From the NCBI GenBank assembly GCA_007116755.1, contig SKHU01000298.1, positions 1 to 5,371 of the forward strand: 5,371 bases of DNA. Reading direction: 5' to 3'. Every line of letters begins with the position of its first letter. The stretch's first letter is position 1. This document shows positions 4,098 through 5,371 of the stretch, piece by piece. Below the pieces are notes generated by a model that searched no databases, was not told where the DNA came from, and was given only the letters and a program-made list of their open reading frames with translations. This DNA comes from Alphaproteobacteria bacterium (GTDB lineage: Bacteria; Pseudomonadota; Alphaproteobacteria; Micavibrionales; CSBR16-224). Position numbers and translations under genes: made by a program.

Positions 4098-5371
4098 ATG
4101 GCAGAGCTGATCGAGGGTGAAACCGGACCGTGGGAAATCGTCATGGGGCTGGAAATCCACGCGCAGGTCACGGCGCAATCCAAGCTTTTCTCCGGTGCCG
4201 CAACGGAATTTGGTGCCGCGCCGAATGCGCAGGTCAGCCTTGTTGATGCCGCCATGCCCGGCATGCTGCCCGTCATCAACAGATATTGCGTCGAACAGGC
4301 GGTGAAAACCGGTCTGGGACTGAATGCGCAAATCAACACCACCTCCGTATTCGAACGCAAAAACTATTTTTATGCCGATCTGCCGCAGGGCTATCAAATC
4401 TCGCAATACGAGATTCCGGTCGTCGGCGAAGGCGTTATCGAGATCGACCTGTCCGACGGCACGGTCAAGAAAATCGGTATCGAGCGGCTGCATCTGGAGC
4501 AGGATGCCGGAAAATCCATGCATGACCAGCACCCGACAAAAAGCTATGTCGATCTGAACCGCAGCGGCAATGCGCTGATGGAAATCGTCTCCAAACCCGA
4601 TCTGCGCAGCGGCGAGGAAGCTGCGGCCTATATCACAAAAATCCGCGCGATTCTGCGCTATCTCGGCACATGTGACGGCAATATGGATGAAGGCTCCATG
4701 CGCTGCGATGTCAACCTGTCCGTACGCCGCCCGGGAGAGCAATTCGGCACGCGCTGCGAAATCAAAAATATGAATTCGATCCGCTTTATCCAGCAGGCCA
4801 TCGAATACGAAGCGCGCCGCCAGATCGAAGAGATTGAAAACGGCCGGAAAATTATGCAGGAAACGCGGCTGTTCGACGTTGCCAAAGGCATCACGCGCTC
4901 GATGCGCTCGAAAGAGGATGCGCATGACTACCGCTATTTCCCCGATCCCGATCTTCTGCCTCTGGTCATTGAGCAGAGCCTGATCGACAGGATCAACGAC
5001 AATATGCCCGAATTGCCGGACGAAAAAAAGCACCGCTATATCAAAGAATACGGCATGAATGCCTATGATGCAGGCGTACTGGTCGCAGAAAAACGCCGCG
5101 CCGAATATTTTGAAAAAGTGGCAACAGGACGCGATCCGAAACTGGCCGTGACATGGGTGACAACAGAATTGATGGGCGCGCTGAACAAAGCCGATAAAAC
5201 GCTGGATGAAAGCCCTGTCAGCGCAGAACAGCTCGGCGGGCTGGTCGATTTGATTTCCGACGGTACAATCTCCGGCCGTATCGCCAAGGATGTCTTCGCC
5301 GAAATGTTCACGAGCGGCAAAGATGCGGCATCAATCGTCGAGGAAAAAGGCTTGAAACAGGTTACCGATAC
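4098..5371 (+). CDS. gatB: Asp-tRNA(Asn)/Glu-tRNA(Gln) amidotransferase subunit B, 3' end beyond the window
   Basis: GatB binds the mischarged tRNA, activates the side-chain carboxylate with ATP and adds the ammonia delivered from GatA. 424 codons are present, and the usual length is about 475-500, so the last 50-75 residues are missing at the right edge. Motifs in order are VMGLEIHAQV (15-24), RKNYFYADLPQGYQISQ (87-103), LHLEQDAGKSMHD (131-143), DLNRSGNALMEIVSKPDLRS (152-171), GSMRCDVNLSVR (199-210), RCEIKNMNS (219-227) and SMRSKEDAHDYRYFPDPDLL (268-287). From about residue 300 on comes the helical tail and the start of the YqeY-like tRNA-binding domain. The 'HLEQDAGK' form, with Gln where other phyla have Glu, fits an alphaproteobacterial GatB. 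The gene lies 79 bp after the patatin gene with its own good ribosome site, and is on the opposite strand from gatC and gatA. Confidence 0.97.
   Translation, partial: MAELIEGETGPWEIVMGLEIHAQVTAQSKLFSGAATEFGAAPNAQVSLVDAAMPGMLPVINRYCVEQAVKTGLGLNAQINTTSVFERKNYFYADLPQGYQISQYEIPVVGEGVIEIDLSDGTVKKIGIERLHLEQDAGKSMHDQHPTKSYVDLNRSGNALMEIVSKPDLRSGEEAAAYITKIRAILRYLGTCDGNMDEGSMRCDVNLSVRRPGEQFGTRCEIKNMNSIRFIQQAIEYEARRQIEEIENGRKIMQETRLFDVAKGITRSMRSKEDAHDYRYFPDPDLLPLVIEQSLIDRINDNMPELPDEKKHRYIKEYGMNAYDAGVLVAEKRRAEYFEKVATGRDPKLAVTWVTTELMGALNKADKTLDESPVSAEQLGGLVDLISDGTISGRIAKDVFAEMFTSGKDAASIVEEKGLKQVTD

Noticed and set aside
4083..5033. Open frame of 316 codons on the minus strand
   Set aside because: It is antisense to gatB, whose motifs are continuous throughout. 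The translation shows no family motif or start signal.

Overview
The window looks like chromosomal DNA of an alphaproteobacterium, probably not one of the well-studied genera. The main clues are a complete GatCAB-type amidotransferase set whose GatA and GatB motifs read like alphaproteobacterial ones (a basic insert before the GGSSGG signature of GatA; DLNRSG..LMEIVSKPD in GatB), ruvX divergent from gatC, and a patatin-like protein of a type common in that class. The housekeeping genes are GC-rich. The small gene between gatC and gatA is clearly AT-richer, about 38% GC by hand count.

Layout. Positions 1-52 (minus) hold the first 17 codons of a transposase that runs off the left edge and resembles the N-terminus of IS5-type enzymes. 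The leader of this element reaches the stop codon of gatA. On the minus strand follow gatC (2307-2020), a 97-residue GIY-YIG nuclease-like gene (2011-1718), a head-to-head pair of palindromic repeats (1715-1655), and gatA (1603-119). On the plus strand, divergent from gatC across a 63-bp promoter region, lie ruvX (2371-2856), a patatin-like lipid hydrolase gene (2882-4018), and gatB (from 4098), which is cut by the right edge after 424 codons.

How the genes work together. GatC, GatA and GatB form one enzyme that converts mischarged Glu-tRNA(Gln), and in many bacteria Asp-tRNA(Asn), to the correct aminoacyl-tRNA. Here the gene set is split: gatCA on one strand, gatB on the other, with ruvX and the patatin gene between them. 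RuvX is an RNase H-fold protein linked to rRNA processing. The patatin-like gene lies 25 bp after ruvX and is probably co-transcribed.

Most interesting point. The gatC-gatA junction carries what looks like an inserted cassette: an AT-rich GIY-YIG gene that starts 8 bp after the gatC stop, with a repeat pair 2 bp after its own stop. The repeat resembles the dispersed GTCATTCCCGCG...CGCGGGAAT palindromes seen in many proteobacterial genomes. A GIY-YIG nuclease travelling with, or acting on, such a repeat would be analogous to RAYT transposases and REPINs. This is inference from one copy and needs a genome-wide test.
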